Positions 17,041 through 25,544 of a stretch of DNA of 64,000 nt are shown in pieces; positions within the stretch are counted from its first letter, which is position 1, and each line of letters begins with the position of its first letter. Made by a program: the position numbers and the translations under genes. Source of the DNA: Chitinophaga sp. S165 (GTDB lineage: Bacteria; Bacteroidota; Bacteroidia; Chitinophagales; Chitinophagaceae); the NCBI RefSeq assembly GCF_003182155.1, contig NZ_QGTG01000002.1:744001-808000 (forward strand), given 5' to 3'. The notes under the pieces were generated by a model, which saw only the letters and a program-made list of their open reading frames with translations, made no database searches and was not told the DNA's origin.

Positions 17041-17358
17041 ATGGAAAGAAGATTTACCCCTGCATTATGGACTTGTATCGTAATGGATCTGATTGGATGT
17101 GCAAGTTATACTGTGCCGGTTTTAGGAGAAGTAAGTGATGTGATCTGGGCCCCCATTTCTGCTATTATTTTTTACAGAATGTTTGGCAGTAATCTGGGCG
17201 CTTTCGGAAGTGTTTTCAACTTCATGGAAGAACTATTTCCTGGTCTGGATTTTATTCCCACATTTACACTGAGCTGGGTAGTAAGAAAAGTGACACAGAG
17301 TATCAGAGAACGTAAGACGGCTCAGAAAGTACGCAGTTACAAAGTAGCCGGGTTATAG
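17041..17358 (+). CDS. Small predicted membrane protein
   Basis: A 105-residue protein with two hydrophobic stretches (WTCIVMDLIGCASYTVPVLG, residues about 10-29, and DVIWAPISAIIFYRMFG, 34-50). A third semi-hydrophobic stretch (FIPTFTLSWVV) and a basic tail rich in Lys/Arg follow. I recognise it as the kind of small conserved integral membrane protein common in Bacteroidota, without known function. A clear Shine-Dalgarno (GGAGG) precedes the ATG, unusual here. Confidence 0.7.
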   Translation: MERRFTPALWTCIVMDLIGCASYTVPVLGEVSDVIWAPISAIIFYRMFGSNLGAFGSVFNFMEELFPGLDFIPTFTLSWVVRKVTQSIRERKTAQKVRSYKVAGL

Positions 17359-17501
17359 TACCATAAGCAACAGCAAAAAAATACTAAGGTTGTAAGGTTT
17401 CAAAGTTGGAGGTATGAAAGAGGAAGTACGCCGCCACCTTTGTTATCCTTTCAACCTTTCAATGAATCACCAACGTTGGAGTCATTTTACATTTATAGAA
17501 T

Positions 17502-17540
17502 AAAAAAAGGTCTCACAATTGTGAGACCTTTTCGTTTTTT
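17502..17540. terminator. Palindromic bidirectional terminator
   Basis: The 20-base perfect palindrome GGTCTCACAATTGTGAGACC (17509-17528) is flanked by seven As on the left and TTTTCGTTTTTT on the right. It serves the minus-strand barrel gene ending at 17552 and possibly the small membrane gene. Confidence 0.85.
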
Positions 17541-17551
17541 GTATTGTCTAT

Positions 17552-20419
17552 CTAACCCCTTCGCATCATTCCAGGATTGCCCATCCGCATGCCCGGATTG
17601 CCCATCCTGCGGCGGTCACTGTTGTTGTTGTTACCACTGCCCGCAAATTTGTTGATAAAGTAAGTGAAGCTGATCATGAAATAACGTTGTAATACCATGT
17701 TCGTCACGTCTTCAATGTAGTTCTCTCCTGTGTTACGGCCTATGCTTACATTCTGATGCAGCAGGTCATAACCGGTGAATTTGATCAGCCCTCTTTTATC
17801 TTTAAACACACTCTTGGACACGAATGCATTCAGCATCGTTACGTCAACGTTGTAACCTTCTGCCCGGCCGGCATTCAGCGTATAGTTAATATCACTTCCT
17901 ATAATAAAGCCCAGTGGCAGGTTCACGTTATAATCGAATGAAAACGCATAGTTGAAATAGTCGGTGTTATTGCTTGGCTGGATAGCATACCTTGCGCCGC
18001 TATAGTTTACGCTGGCGCCTGCGGAGAAGTCGAACAGCTCTTTAAAAGTATAGTTGAAGTTCACGCCCTGTGTGATGCCGAAGTTATTTGTATAGCTCTT
18101 TCTAAGTGTATTGAAATCGAACTTGGTACCTGTAAAACTTACATCACGGCTGTAGTTCAGATTAGTATTCAGGCTTACGGATGTATTCAGCTTTTTGATA
18201 GGAATAGTGTTAACTGCAAATGCACTCAGGTTATAAGCGCCATTGGAGTTAACCGGTTTCGTATATTGTTTACCGGAAGTATCCACACGGTTCGCATTCA
18301 CGATCTTGTTACTGGTGAAACTCGCATTCACATTGGTGAAGAAACCGCGGAAAGTGGTGTTGTTAAACACATTGTAACCTGCGTTGATGCTGTGTGAGAA
18401 CGAAGGTTTCAGATCCGGGTTACCCTGCTGTACATACAATGAGCTTGTCAGATCCGGCAGCGGCTGTAACTGTGTAACTGTCGGCTGTGAAGTACTTCCG
18501 TTGTAACGGAAACGCAGTCTTTTTCCTCTCTGGAAATTGTAGTTAAACTGAGCGGAAGGATAGAAATTGACTGTATGCTGGTCAATGAGTGTCTTCCTGC
18601 TTATATTATCATTCAGGAGGCTGCTGAATTGTACGTTCAATCCGAAGGTATAGTCATACTTCAGTTTCTGTGTACGAATGTTGATGCCTGCCTGTTGTGT
18701 AGTAAATGTGTTCTCAAATATGTTACTCAGACTATCATTAGGTTTATCGTATTTACCACTGCCGGTGCTATCAAAAGTCAGGTTCCTGGAGTCGCTATAG
18801 TTATTATTCCACGCATAGGATAATTCCAGGAAGCGGTCTTTCATGAGCGGCTCGGTGTACGTTAATCTCACTCCCATATTCCGCCCTTTGTTGTTAGCCT
18901 GGGTCATGCGGTTATAACCTGTGAATGCTGAATCAGTTTGATCTGCTGCCAGATGCGTGTCCGTTGTTTTGAAGAAATTCTGCCTGTCTGTTGTATTATA
19001 GCCAAAGCTGAAATTAGCGCTTAAGCTACGGCCTCTCTTGTTGAATTTCTTTCTGAACAACGCTGTCGTATTGAAGTTCGGCGACTTAGCATGACTGCTG
19101 TTCTGAGAAACCCCGTCTATTGTCTGCACTTTATTCTCATCCTTTGACTGATAGGTGTTGAGTGAGTTCGTGCTACCATCGGAGTAGCTGAAAGATGGGG
19201 TAACAATCAATGAATGCATGGAGTCGATCTGATATTCGACGCGCATGTTTAACCGGTGATTATTGTTGTTGGTAAGGGAACCAGACTGCTGGTCGTAATA
19301 GTAGGTAGTGTCGGTGAGGAACGTTTGTTTAGAACTGGTCCTGTTTGTTTCCGTCTTTGTATCGTTGATAAAGTAACTACCATTTATTTTCAGCTTTGAA
19401 CCGAAGTCCTGGTTATAGTTAAAGCCCGCGTTCCAGTTACGGGTAATGCCCGTAGAGTTGTTTCCGCCCAGGCTGCTGATGGTGGATTGTGCCGCACCGC
19501 GGCCGCCCCCGCCGGCGCGGCCACCACCACCACCTCCACCATTACTGCTGAAGTTGAAGACGTCGTTGGATGTATAGCCAAGATTATTAACATTGTTGCC
19601 GCTTCCCAGGAAGGATAACTGTCTGTTATCGCGGAAAGCGTTCAGGCTTGTGTTTACAGCAAAGCGGTCATTATCGCCGTAGCCGGCTGAAGCCCTGCCG
19701 AAGAAGCCTTTCTTCTTATCTTTTTTGAGCGTGATGTTGATCGCTTTTTCTGTATTGCCATCGTCAATGCCAGTGAACTGTGCCTGATCAGATTTCCGGT
19801 CTATCAGCTGTATCTTGTCAATGATATCTGCAGGCAGGTTCTTGGTGGCCAGTTTAGGATCATCACTAAAGAACGGTTTACCGTCTACCAATACCCTTTT
19901 CACAGTTTCCCCCTGTGCTGTGATCACGCCATCCTTATCTACCGTTACACCTGGCAGTTTCTTTAACAGATCTTCCACCACTGAATTTTCTCTTGTTTTG
20001 AAGGAACCTGCGTTGAATTCCAGTGTATCCTGTTTTACCACAATGGGTGGTACTTCCTGGATAATTTCCACTTCATTCAACATCAGGCCTTTGCCTTTGA
20101 GTTGTATGGTTCCCATATCCAAATTCGGCTGGGCTGCGGAAATCGTGACACTTTTGAAAACCGGTTTGTACCCCAGGAAGGTAATGTATACCCTATAGTC
20201 GCCCAGGGCAACACCGGTGAAAGAGAACGCCCCTTTGCTATCGGTAAAGGCGGTAGACGCCAGGGAAGAGTCCCTGCCATTCAGCAGGGCGACGGTTGCA
20301 TCCCCTAAGGGATGTGTAGCAGAAGAGTCAGTCAGTAATCCTTTGATCTGCCCCCGTTGCGCTTGTGTGGAAAGCGCAAACAGGAGCATTATTGAAGCAA
20401 TAAGGGTAATTCTTTTCAT
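17552..20419 (-). CDS. TonB-receptor-like outer membrane beta-barrel protein
   Basis: A 955-residue outer membrane protein. Signal peptide (MKRITLIASIMLLFALSTQAQ), then a carboxypeptidase-regulatory-like beta-sandwich (residues about 20-105, IKGLLTDSSATHPLGDATV), a plug-like domain (ENSVVEDLLKKLPGVTVDKDG and RVLVDGKPFF, about 145-185) and a large C-terminal barrel. A Gly-rich segment occurs near residue 290-310, and the tail has repeats of RMGNPGM. It lacks an obvious TonB box. The GLPGLI protein upstream, 42 bases away, is probably co-transcribed. Ligand unknown. ATG 20419 is chosen over the frame opening at 20452 because it starts the signal peptide. Confidence 0.9.
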   Translation of the reverse strand: MKRITLIASIMLLFALSTQAQRGQIKGLLTDSSATHPLGDATVALLNGRDSSLASTAFTDSKGAFSFTGVALGDYRVYITFLGYKPVFKSVTISAAQPNLDMGTIQLKGKGLMLNEVEIIQEVPPIVVKQDTLEFNAGSFKTRENSVVEDLLKKLPGVTVDKDGVITAQGETVKRVLVDGKPFFSDDPKLATKNLPADIIDKIQLIDRKSDQAQFTGIDDGNTEKAINITLKKDKKKGFFGRASAGYGDNDRFAVNTSLNAFRDNRQLSFLGSGNNVNNLGYTSNDVFNFSSNGGGGGGGRAGGGGRGAAQSTISSLGGNNSTGITRNWNAGFNYNQDFGSKLKINGSYFINDTKTETNRTSSKQTFLTDTTYYYDQQSGSLTNNNNHRLNMRVEYQIDSMHSLIVTPSFSYSDGSTNSLNTYQSKDENKVQTIDGVSQNSSHAKSPNFNTTALFRKKFNKRGRSLSANFSFGYNTTDRQNFFKTTDTHLAADQTDSAFTGYNRMTQANNKGRNMGVRLTYTEPLMKDRFLELSYAWNNNYSDSRNLTFDSTGSGKYDKPNDSLSNIFENTFTTQQAGINIRTQKLKYDYTFGLNVQFSSLLNDNISRKTLIDQHTVNFYPSAQFNYNFQRGKRLRFRYNGSTSQPTVTQLQPLPDLTSSLYVQQGNPDLKPSFSHSINAGYNVFNNTTFRGFFTNVNASFTSNKIVNANRVDTSGKQYTKPVNSNGAYNLSAFAVNTIPIKKLNTSVSLNTNLNYSRDVSFTGTKFDFNTLRKSYTNNFGITQGVNFNYTFKELFDFSAGASVNYSGARYAIQPSNNTDYFNYAFSFDYNVNLPLGFIIGSDINYTLNAGRAEGYNVDVTMLNAFVSKSVFKDKRGLIKFTGYDLLHQNVSIGRNTGENYIEDVTNMVLQRYFMISFTYFINKFAGSGNNNNSDRRRMGNPGMRMGNPGMMRRG

Positions 20420-20461
20420 GAAAAGGGAATTGGTAAAGAGGAAACGATGCAAGTTAAGCTG

Positions 20462-21244
20462 TTATTGGTTTCCGTTTTGACGTTCACGGAATTTCTGCAT
20501 CGCTTCACGGCGCATGTCACGCAACTGATCTTCAGTTACTTTTTCTGCATTGGCCGGTAATGAAATGTTGGCGGTAACTGGTTTGAAATCTACTTTTACA
20601 GCGGTGAATGAACGTCTGCTGCCTTCTGCTGAGAGCACTACGCCTTTACCATCAGGAAGGAGACCATTGATGGGGCTGTAGCTGAACGGGAGGTCCTGTG
20701 TATACCATACGGTGTACTCTTCGTTACGTACGGTAACAGTTGCTTTTTTACAGTTGAGACCAGCGATCTTTTTAGTTTTATCGCTCAGTTTCGCATCTTT
20801 TGCGGGAGCGTATGCCTCTTCGGCATAATATGTTTTGGTGCTGTCGTCCGGTTTAGAGAAGATCTGCAGATATTTGCTGCCTGAAAGATCAACATACCCG
20901 CCGCCAAAGTTGCCGCGCATACGGCCACCACCAAAACCACGACCACCACGGCCTCCGCCATTACCGTCGCCACCTTGTCTGCCGCCTGGACGTCCGCCGC
21001 CAAAACCACGACCGCCGAAGTCAGGACGTTCTGTTTCCAGCTTGCCTTTTCCGGCAGCAAAGTAGAAGTGTTGATTGAAGGTAACAACCTGTTCGTCTCC
21101 ATCTCCTTCTGCACCACCACGTTGTGGCATCTTCGCATTTACTTCATAATCGATCACGCCGGTATTTTTATCCTGCGCAATTGCTGTCATACCCGAGAAG
21201 GCAACTAATGCGACGCTGAGGAGTGTTTTTGATAAGTTCTTCAT
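20462..21244 (-). CDS. GLPGLI family protein with Gly/Arg-rich insert
   Basis: A 260-residue exported protein: signal peptide (MKNLSKTLLSVALVAFSGMTAIAQ), then GVIDYEVNAKMP, the FYFAAGKGK strand, and near residue 190 LPFSYSPINGLLPDGKGVVL, the position of the GLPGLI signature (here GLLPDG rather than GLPGLI). An insert of Gly/Arg repeats (RGFGGGR, GGRGGRGFGGG) fills residues about 75-115. This family commonly sits beside TonB-type barrels, as here. Function unknown; likely envelope. A one-mismatch promoter box (GACTTTTG, 21266-21273) precedes it. Confidence 0.85.
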   Translation of the reverse strand: MKNLSKTLLSVALVAFSGMTAIAQDKNTGVIDYEVNAKMPQRGGAEGDGDEQVVTFNQHFYFAAGKGKLETERPDFGGRGFGGGRPGGRQGGDGNGGGRGGRGFGGGRMRGNFGGGYVDLSGSKYLQIFSKPDDSTKTYYAEEAYAPAKDAKLSDKTKKIAGLNCKKATVTVRNEEYTVWYTQDLPFSYSPINGLLPDGKGVVLSAEGSRRSFTAVKVDFKPVTANISLPANAEKVTEDQLRDMRREAMQKFRERQNGNQ

Positions 21245-21359
21245 GTGTTCAGTTTTTTTCTGATACAAAAGTCATTATTCGGTTTTCATTTGTTGGTTAA
21301 ATAGCTTTATTTACTGTTAATTATTGTTAAGGGCATAGAGCGGGTATGTAAGTATCCAA

Positions 21360-21367
21360 TAGCTTTG
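21360..21367 (+). promoter_or_regulatory. -7 promoter box TAGCTTTG of the kinase gene
   Basis: Exact TAnnTTTG match 51 bases before the histidine kinase ATG at 21419, in the divergent spacer shared with the GLPGLI gene. Confidence 0.5.
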
Positions 21368-21418
21368 CACCATACCCCCCGCCTGCGGGAGCTCACTTAA
21401 CAGCGAAAATGGGAATTT

Positions 21419-22825
21419 ATGCGTCAGCGGATCCGCAACATTCTGATACTAATGTGTGTATGTATACTCGGCATCTACCTCTTCCAGGGCTACTGGTTAT
21501 ACAACTCCTATCATATACAACTGGACCAGTTCAATAAGGACATTAACGAGTCGTTAAGAACGGCTGTGTTCAACAAGCAGTTTGCGGACGTTCGCCGGTA
21601 CTTCCGTAATAATGGCGATTCTGCCAGGATATCCCGTGAAATGGCATCTCCCGGCAACCGTTTTACAAAAGGTACTGATAGCGCACGCTCAAGCCTGCCT
21701 TTTGATACCATTAAACGCCGAAGGGACCAGCGCTCCGGCGATGAGTATGCAGATACACTGGCAAGACAGATCTCAGACCTGATACTGCTCAATAACCTGA
21801 CCAGTGATAGTGTGAAGCTCGTTAAACTGGATTCTGTTTACACGGCTGAGCTACATTCCCGTGAAATACTGACACCGTACGAACTGGATACATTCCATAT
21901 TAATTTCGCCGGCTACAACCGCGAAAGCATCAGGGATAGTCTTCGGAAAAGGCCGCCATTAAAAACGTCCAAGATACCTTTTAACCCGGCAAGTAATCTT
22001 TATGTGCAGGCAAAGTTCGAATCGCCTTTACAATACATTTTGGCCAAAATGGTATGGACACTGGCTGGTTCATTGTTACTGCTGGTACTTACCACGATCT
22101 GTTTTATGTATATGCTGCGCACTATCCTGAAACAGAAGCGTTTGTCGGAAGTGAAGAACGACTTTATCAACAACATGACGCATGAGCTGAAGACGCCTAT
22201 TGCTACGGTATACGCAGCGGTGGAAGCTATGCAGAACTTCAATGCGTTGAACGATCAGCGGAAAACACAGACCTACCTGGATATTTCCAAACAGGAGCTG
22301 CAAAGATTGTCCGACCTGGTGGAAAAAGTCCTGCATATCGCTGCCGAAGAAAGAGAGGAAATAGAACTGTTCAGGGAAGAAACAGACATGAGTGAAGTGA
22401 TGGATAGTATCATCACCAATCATCAGCTGAAAACGGGCCGCCCGGTGCAGTTCCGCTATGATAACCTGCTGGGTGAACAGACCGTGGAAGTGGACAAGTC
22501 ACACCTTTCCAATGCTATCAGCAACCTGGTTGACAATGCGATCAAGTATTCCGGCGATAACCCGTCCGTACATATCAAAAGCATGCTGGAGAACGGAAAG
22601 CTGATCATCCGTGTAAAAGATAATGGGATCGGCATCCCGAAAATATACCAGGAAAGCATCTTCGATACTTTTTTCAGGGTGCCTACAGGTAACCTGCACA
22701 ATGTAAAAGGATTCGGACTGGGACTTAGTTATGTAAAGAAGATCGTGGCACTTCACGGAGGTACGATCAATGTGCATAGCGAGCCGGAAAAAGGAAGTGA
22801 ATTTATCATGCAAATACCAGTTTAA
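21419..22825 (+). CDS. Membrane sensor histidine kinase
   Basis: A 468-residue kinase: TM1 (residues about 6-27), a roughly 185-residue periplasmic sensor of no recognised family, TM2 (about 212-233), then HisKA with NNMTHELKTPIATVYAA (His near residue 254). The ATPase domain follows with N-box SNLVDNAIKYSG, G1 DNGIGIPK and G2 GFGLGLSYVKKIV, all intact. Its response regulator follows 11 bases later. The divergent position opposite the GLPGLI/TonB-type pair suggests, but does not prove, that it controls them. Confidence 0.93.
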   Translation: MRQRIRNILILMCVCILGIYLFQGYWLYNSYHIQLDQFNKDINESLRTAVFNKQFADVRRYFRNNGDSARISREMASPGNRFTKGTDSARSSLPFDTIKRRRDQRSGDEYADTLARQISDLILLNNLTSDSVKLVKLDSVYTAELHSREILTPYELDTFHINFAGYNRESIRDSLRKRPPLKTSKIPFNPASNLYVQAKFESPLQYILAKMVWTLAGSLLLLVLTTICFMYMLRTILKQKRLSEVKNDFINNMTHELKTPIATVYAAVEAMQNFNALNDQRKTQTYLDISKQELQRLSDLVEKVLHIAAEEREEIELFREETDMSEVMDSIITNHQLKTGRPVQFRYDNLLGEQTVEVDKSHLSNAISNLVDNAIKYSGDNPSVHIKSMLENGKLIIRVKDNGIGIPKIYQESIFDTFFRVPTGNLHNVKGFGLGLSYVKKIVALHGGTINVHSEPEKGSEFIMQIPV

Positions 22826-22836
22826 CACACATAACT

Positions 22837-23529
22837 ATGTCGAAAGTATTACTGATAGAGGATGAATGGCAGTTGGGACAAATTGTGAAGGATAGCCTGG
22901 AAATGAGAGGCTTTGAAATGCTGTATGCCGCCGATGGCAAGGAAGGGCTGCGCTTATTCCAGGAACATAAACCGGACGTAGTGGTGCTGGATATCATGAT
23001 GCCACACATGGACGGATTTACGGTTACGACAGAGATCAGGCGGCAGGATAAGACAACGCCTATCATCTTCCTGACGGCAAAATCGCAGACTAACGATGTG
23101 GTAAAAGGTTTTGAGCTGGGTGGTAACGACTACCTGAAAAAGCCTTTCAGCATGGATGAACTGATCGTGCGTATAAAGGCTTTGTTACAGCGGTTTAAGG
23201 AAGCGGAAGCTGCCAGTGTTTCCGGTGCTGCTGCCGATGTAATACCGATAGGCCAGTATATGTTCAACTATACCAAACAAACACTGACCCGGAATAATAA
23301 CACCGAGTTCCTTTCTCACCGCGAGGCGGAGATCTTAAGGCGCTTGTCGGAAAACCTGAACCAGGTGATGGAAAGAAAGACGGTGCTGCTTGACCTGTGG
23401 GGAGATGACAGCTTCTTCAACGCCCGCAGTATGGATGTGTTTATCACCAAACTGAGAAGGTACCTGAAGGACGATCCACGGGTACAGATCGTGAATATTA
23501 GGGGTGTAGGGTATAAACTGATCTTTTAA
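22837..23529 (+). CDS. OmpR-family response regulator
   Basis: A 230-residue regulator: receiver domain with acidic pocket (LIEDEWQLG), phospho-acceptor in VVVLDIMMPHMDGF (Asp near residue 51), the T/K switch residues (FLTAKS, YLKKPF), and a winged-helix DNA-binding domain (residues about 130-230; FLSHREAEILRRL, RSMDVFITKLRRYL, IRGVGYKL). It is co-transcribed with the kinase. Confidence 0.95.
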   Translation: MSKVLLIEDEWQLGQIVKDSLEMRGFEMLYAADGKEGLRLFQEHKPDVVVLDIMMPHMDGFTVTTEIRRQDKTTPIIFLTAKSQTNDVVKGFELGGNDYLKKPFSMDELIVRIKALLQRFKEAEAASVSGAAADVIPIGQYMFNYTKQTLTRNNNTEFLSHREAEILRRLSENLNQVMERKTVLLDLWGDDSFFNARSMDVFITKLRRYLKDDPRVQIVNIRGVGYKLIF

Positions 23530-23530
23530 T

Positions 23531-23538
23531 TATCTTTG
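23531..23538 (+). promoter_or_regulatory. -7 promoter box TATCTTTG of pheS
   Basis: Exact TAnnTTTG match that begins right after the response-regulator stop, six bases before the pheS ATG. This predicts an independent, leaderless pheS message. Confidence 0.65.
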
Positions 23539-23544
23539 CCCCCT

Positions 23545-24573
23545 ATGGAGCAGATAGAACAGCAAATAGCTGCCTACAAACAGGAAATACTGGCTTTCGA
23601 ACCAGCCACGGTTGCGGATCTGGAACAATACCGTATTAAATTCCTCGGAACAAAGGGAATTGTAAAAGCGATGTTTGGCGAAATGAAGCAAGTGCCAAAC
23701 GAGCGTAAAAAAGAGTTCGGACAGGTACTGAACGGCTTTAAGCAGCTGGCGGAAGAAAGGTATGCTCAGTTTGAGCACCTGAAAGACGGCGCTGTTGCCG
23801 ATACAACCGATACAGACCTGACATTGCCGGCGGAACCACACCGCCTGGGAACCCGCCACCCTATAAGCGTAGTCAGAAATAAGATCATCAGCATATTTGA
23901 GCGTCTCGGTTTTGCTATTGCAGAAGGACCTGAGATTGAAGACGACTGGCATAACTTTACCGCACTGAACCTGCCGGAAAATCACCCTGCACGCGATATG
24001 CAGGATACTTTCTACATCAGTAAACATCCTGACTGGTTATTGCGTACCCATACTTCTTCCGTACAGGTAAGAGCTATGGAAACAGGCAAACTGCCTATCC
24101 GTATCATCTGTCCGGGACGTGTATACCGTAATGAAACGATCTCCGCCAGGGCGCACTGTTTCTTCCACCAGGTGGAAGGGCTGTACATTGACGAGAACGT
24201 GTCATTTGCCGACCTGAAACAGACCTTGTATCACTTCGTGAAAGAGCTGTTCGGAGATAATACCCGTATCCGTTTCCGCCCCTCTTACTTCCCGTTCACC
24301 GAACCAAGTGCAGAAATGGACATATCCTGCCAGATCTGTGGCGGTTCAGGATGTAACGTATGTAAACATACCGGCTGGGTAGAGATCCTGGGGTGTGGTA
24401 TGGTACATCCGAAAGTGCTGGAGAACTGTGGCATTGATCCTGAAAAATATACCGGTTTCGCCTTTGGGATGGGTATAGAACGTATTACCATGTTGAACTA
24501 CCAGATCAAAGACCTGCGACTGTTCTCCGAGAACGATACCCGGTTCCTGGAACAGTTTGAAGGAGCACTTTGA
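23545..24573 (+). CDS. pheS: Phenylalanyl-tRNA synthetase alpha subunit
   Basis: A 342-residue class II aminoacyl-tRNA synthetase subunit that charges tRNA-Phe together with PheT (not in the window). An N-terminal coiled-coil tRNA-binding arm (residues 1-80) is followed by motif 1 (HPISVVRNKI), motif 2 (GRVYRNETISARAHCFFHQVEG) and motif 3 (GFAFGMGIERITML). The substrate-binding FRPSYFPFTEPSAE is intact. ATG 23545 is chosen over the in-frame TTG 23536, which is part of the promoter box. Confidence 0.97.
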   Translation: MEQIEQQIAAYKQEILAFEPATVADLEQYRIKFLGTKGIVKAMFGEMKQVPNERKKEFGQVLNGFKQLAEERYAQFEHLKDGAVADTTDTDLTLPAEPHRLGTRHPISVVRNKIISIFERLGFAIAEGPEIEDDWHNFTALNLPENHPARDMQDTFYISKHPDWLLRTHTSSVQVRAMETGKLPIRIICPGRVYRNETISARAHCFFHQVEGLYIDENVSFADLKQTLYHFVKELFGDNTRIRFRPSYFPFTEPSAEMDISCQICGGSGCNVCKHTGWVEILGCGMVHPKVLENCGIDPEKYTGFAFGMGIERITMLNYQIKDLRLFSENDTRFLEQFEGAL

Positions 24574-24593
24574 CGATTGAAATAAGATTGTTG

Positions 24594-24645
24594 CAAAGGA
24601 GAAAACGTGCGCTTGTATATCCGCCGTTTTCTCCTTTGTTTTTTT
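24594..24645 (+). terminator. Intrinsic terminator of pheS
   Basis: A perfect 14-bp stem CAAAGGAGAAAACG (24594-24607 with 24625-24638) with a 17-base loop, followed by a run of Ts. Confidence 0.85.
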
Positions 24646-24664
24646 ACCCCCATAAATTCCCTTT

Positions 24665-25525
24665 ATGATCACAGCAGACCAGATCAAAACCATCGCTGTA
24701 TGCGGCGCCGGTACTATGGGCGCCGGTATTGCACAAGTAGCGGCAACAGGCAGTTACCGTACCATATTGTTTGACGTGCAGGCCGCCATGCTTGAAAAGG
24801 CGCAGCAGCAGATAGCACAGCAGCTGGAGAACGCAGTGAAGAAAGGTAAAATGACCCCGGAAGAGAAAGATGCCATTCTTGAGCGGATCATATTTACGCC
24901 CCGTGTAGAAGATTGCAAGGCCGACCTGGTTATTGAAGCGATCGTTGAAAAGCTGGAAATAAAAACCACTCTGTTCAATCAGCTGGCAGCCATTAACACA
25001 TCAGACGCCATACTTGCATCCAATACCTCTTCCCTGCCGGTGAGCGGTATAGCGGCCGGAGTAGATCATCCGGAAAGAGTAGCAGGGATGCACTTTTTTA
25101 ATCCGGCGCCGGTTATGAAACTGGTGGAGATCGTTAAAGGAAAAGAGACAGCGCCGGAAGTTGCAGCGTTGTTATATACCCTGTCTCAACGGCTGGGAAA
25201 AACGCCCGTAATGGTGCAGGATACGCCCGGATTTATCGTGAACAGAGTAGCACGGCACTACTACCTGGAAGCGATGCAGGTAGCGTCAGAAGGGGTTGCA
25301 ACGTACAAAAGTATAGACAGGCTGCTGGAAAGTGCAGGCTTCCGTATGGGACCTTTTGCCCTGATGGACCTGATAGGTAATGATGTGAACCTGGCAGTGA
25401 CACGTTCCCTCTATGAAGCATACAATGGCGCTCCCCGTTTTGCGCCCAGCCCATTGCAGATAGCGAAGGTGGAAGAGGGTGCGCTTGGTAAGAAAAGCGG
25501 GAAGGGATTTTATAATTATCTTTGA
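24665..25525 (+). CDS. 3-hydroxybutyryl-CoA dehydrogenase family protein
   Basis: A 286-residue NAD-dependent 3-hydroxyacyl-CoA dehydrogenase. Rossmann motif GAGTMGAGIAQVAA (residues about 14-27), catalytic His in GMHFFNPAPVMKLVEIVKG (near residue 140), and the C-terminal helical domain with TPGFIVNRVARHYYLEAM and GPFALMDLIGNDVNLAV. Acts in fatty acid oxidation, butyrate metabolism or amino-acid degradation; no other beta-oxidation genes adjoin. The stop codon overlaps the promoter box of the next gene. Confidence 0.92.
   Translation: MITADQIKTIAVCGAGTMGAGIAQVAATGSYRTILFDVQAAMLEKAQQQIAQQLENAVKKGKMTPEEKDAILERIIFTPRVEDCKADLVIEAIVEKLEIKTTLFNQLAAINTSDAILASNTSSLPVSGIAAGVDHPERVAGMHFFNPAPVMKLVEIVKGKETAPEVAALLYTLSQRLGKTPVMVQDTPGFIVNRVARHYYLEAMQVASEGVATYKSIDRLLESAGFRMGPFALMDLIGNDVNLAVTRSLYEAYNGAPRFAPSPLQIAKVEEGALGKKSGKGFYNYL
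25517..25524 (+). promoter_or_regulatory. -7 promoter box TATCTTTG overlapping a stop codon
   Basis: Exact TAnnTTTG match in the last codons of the dehydrogenase gene; its final TG belongs to the TGA stop. It lies 20 bases before the epimerase ATG at 25545. Confidence 0.5.
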
Positions 25526-25544
25526 TGCAAACGGGATTTATTTC

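Noticed and set aside
17360..17500. Degenerate inverted words AAGGTTGTAAGG and CCTTTCAACC between the small membrane protein and the barrel gene
   Set aside because: Pairing is imperfect and the repeats are low in complexity; I could not define boundaries or a second copy in the window.
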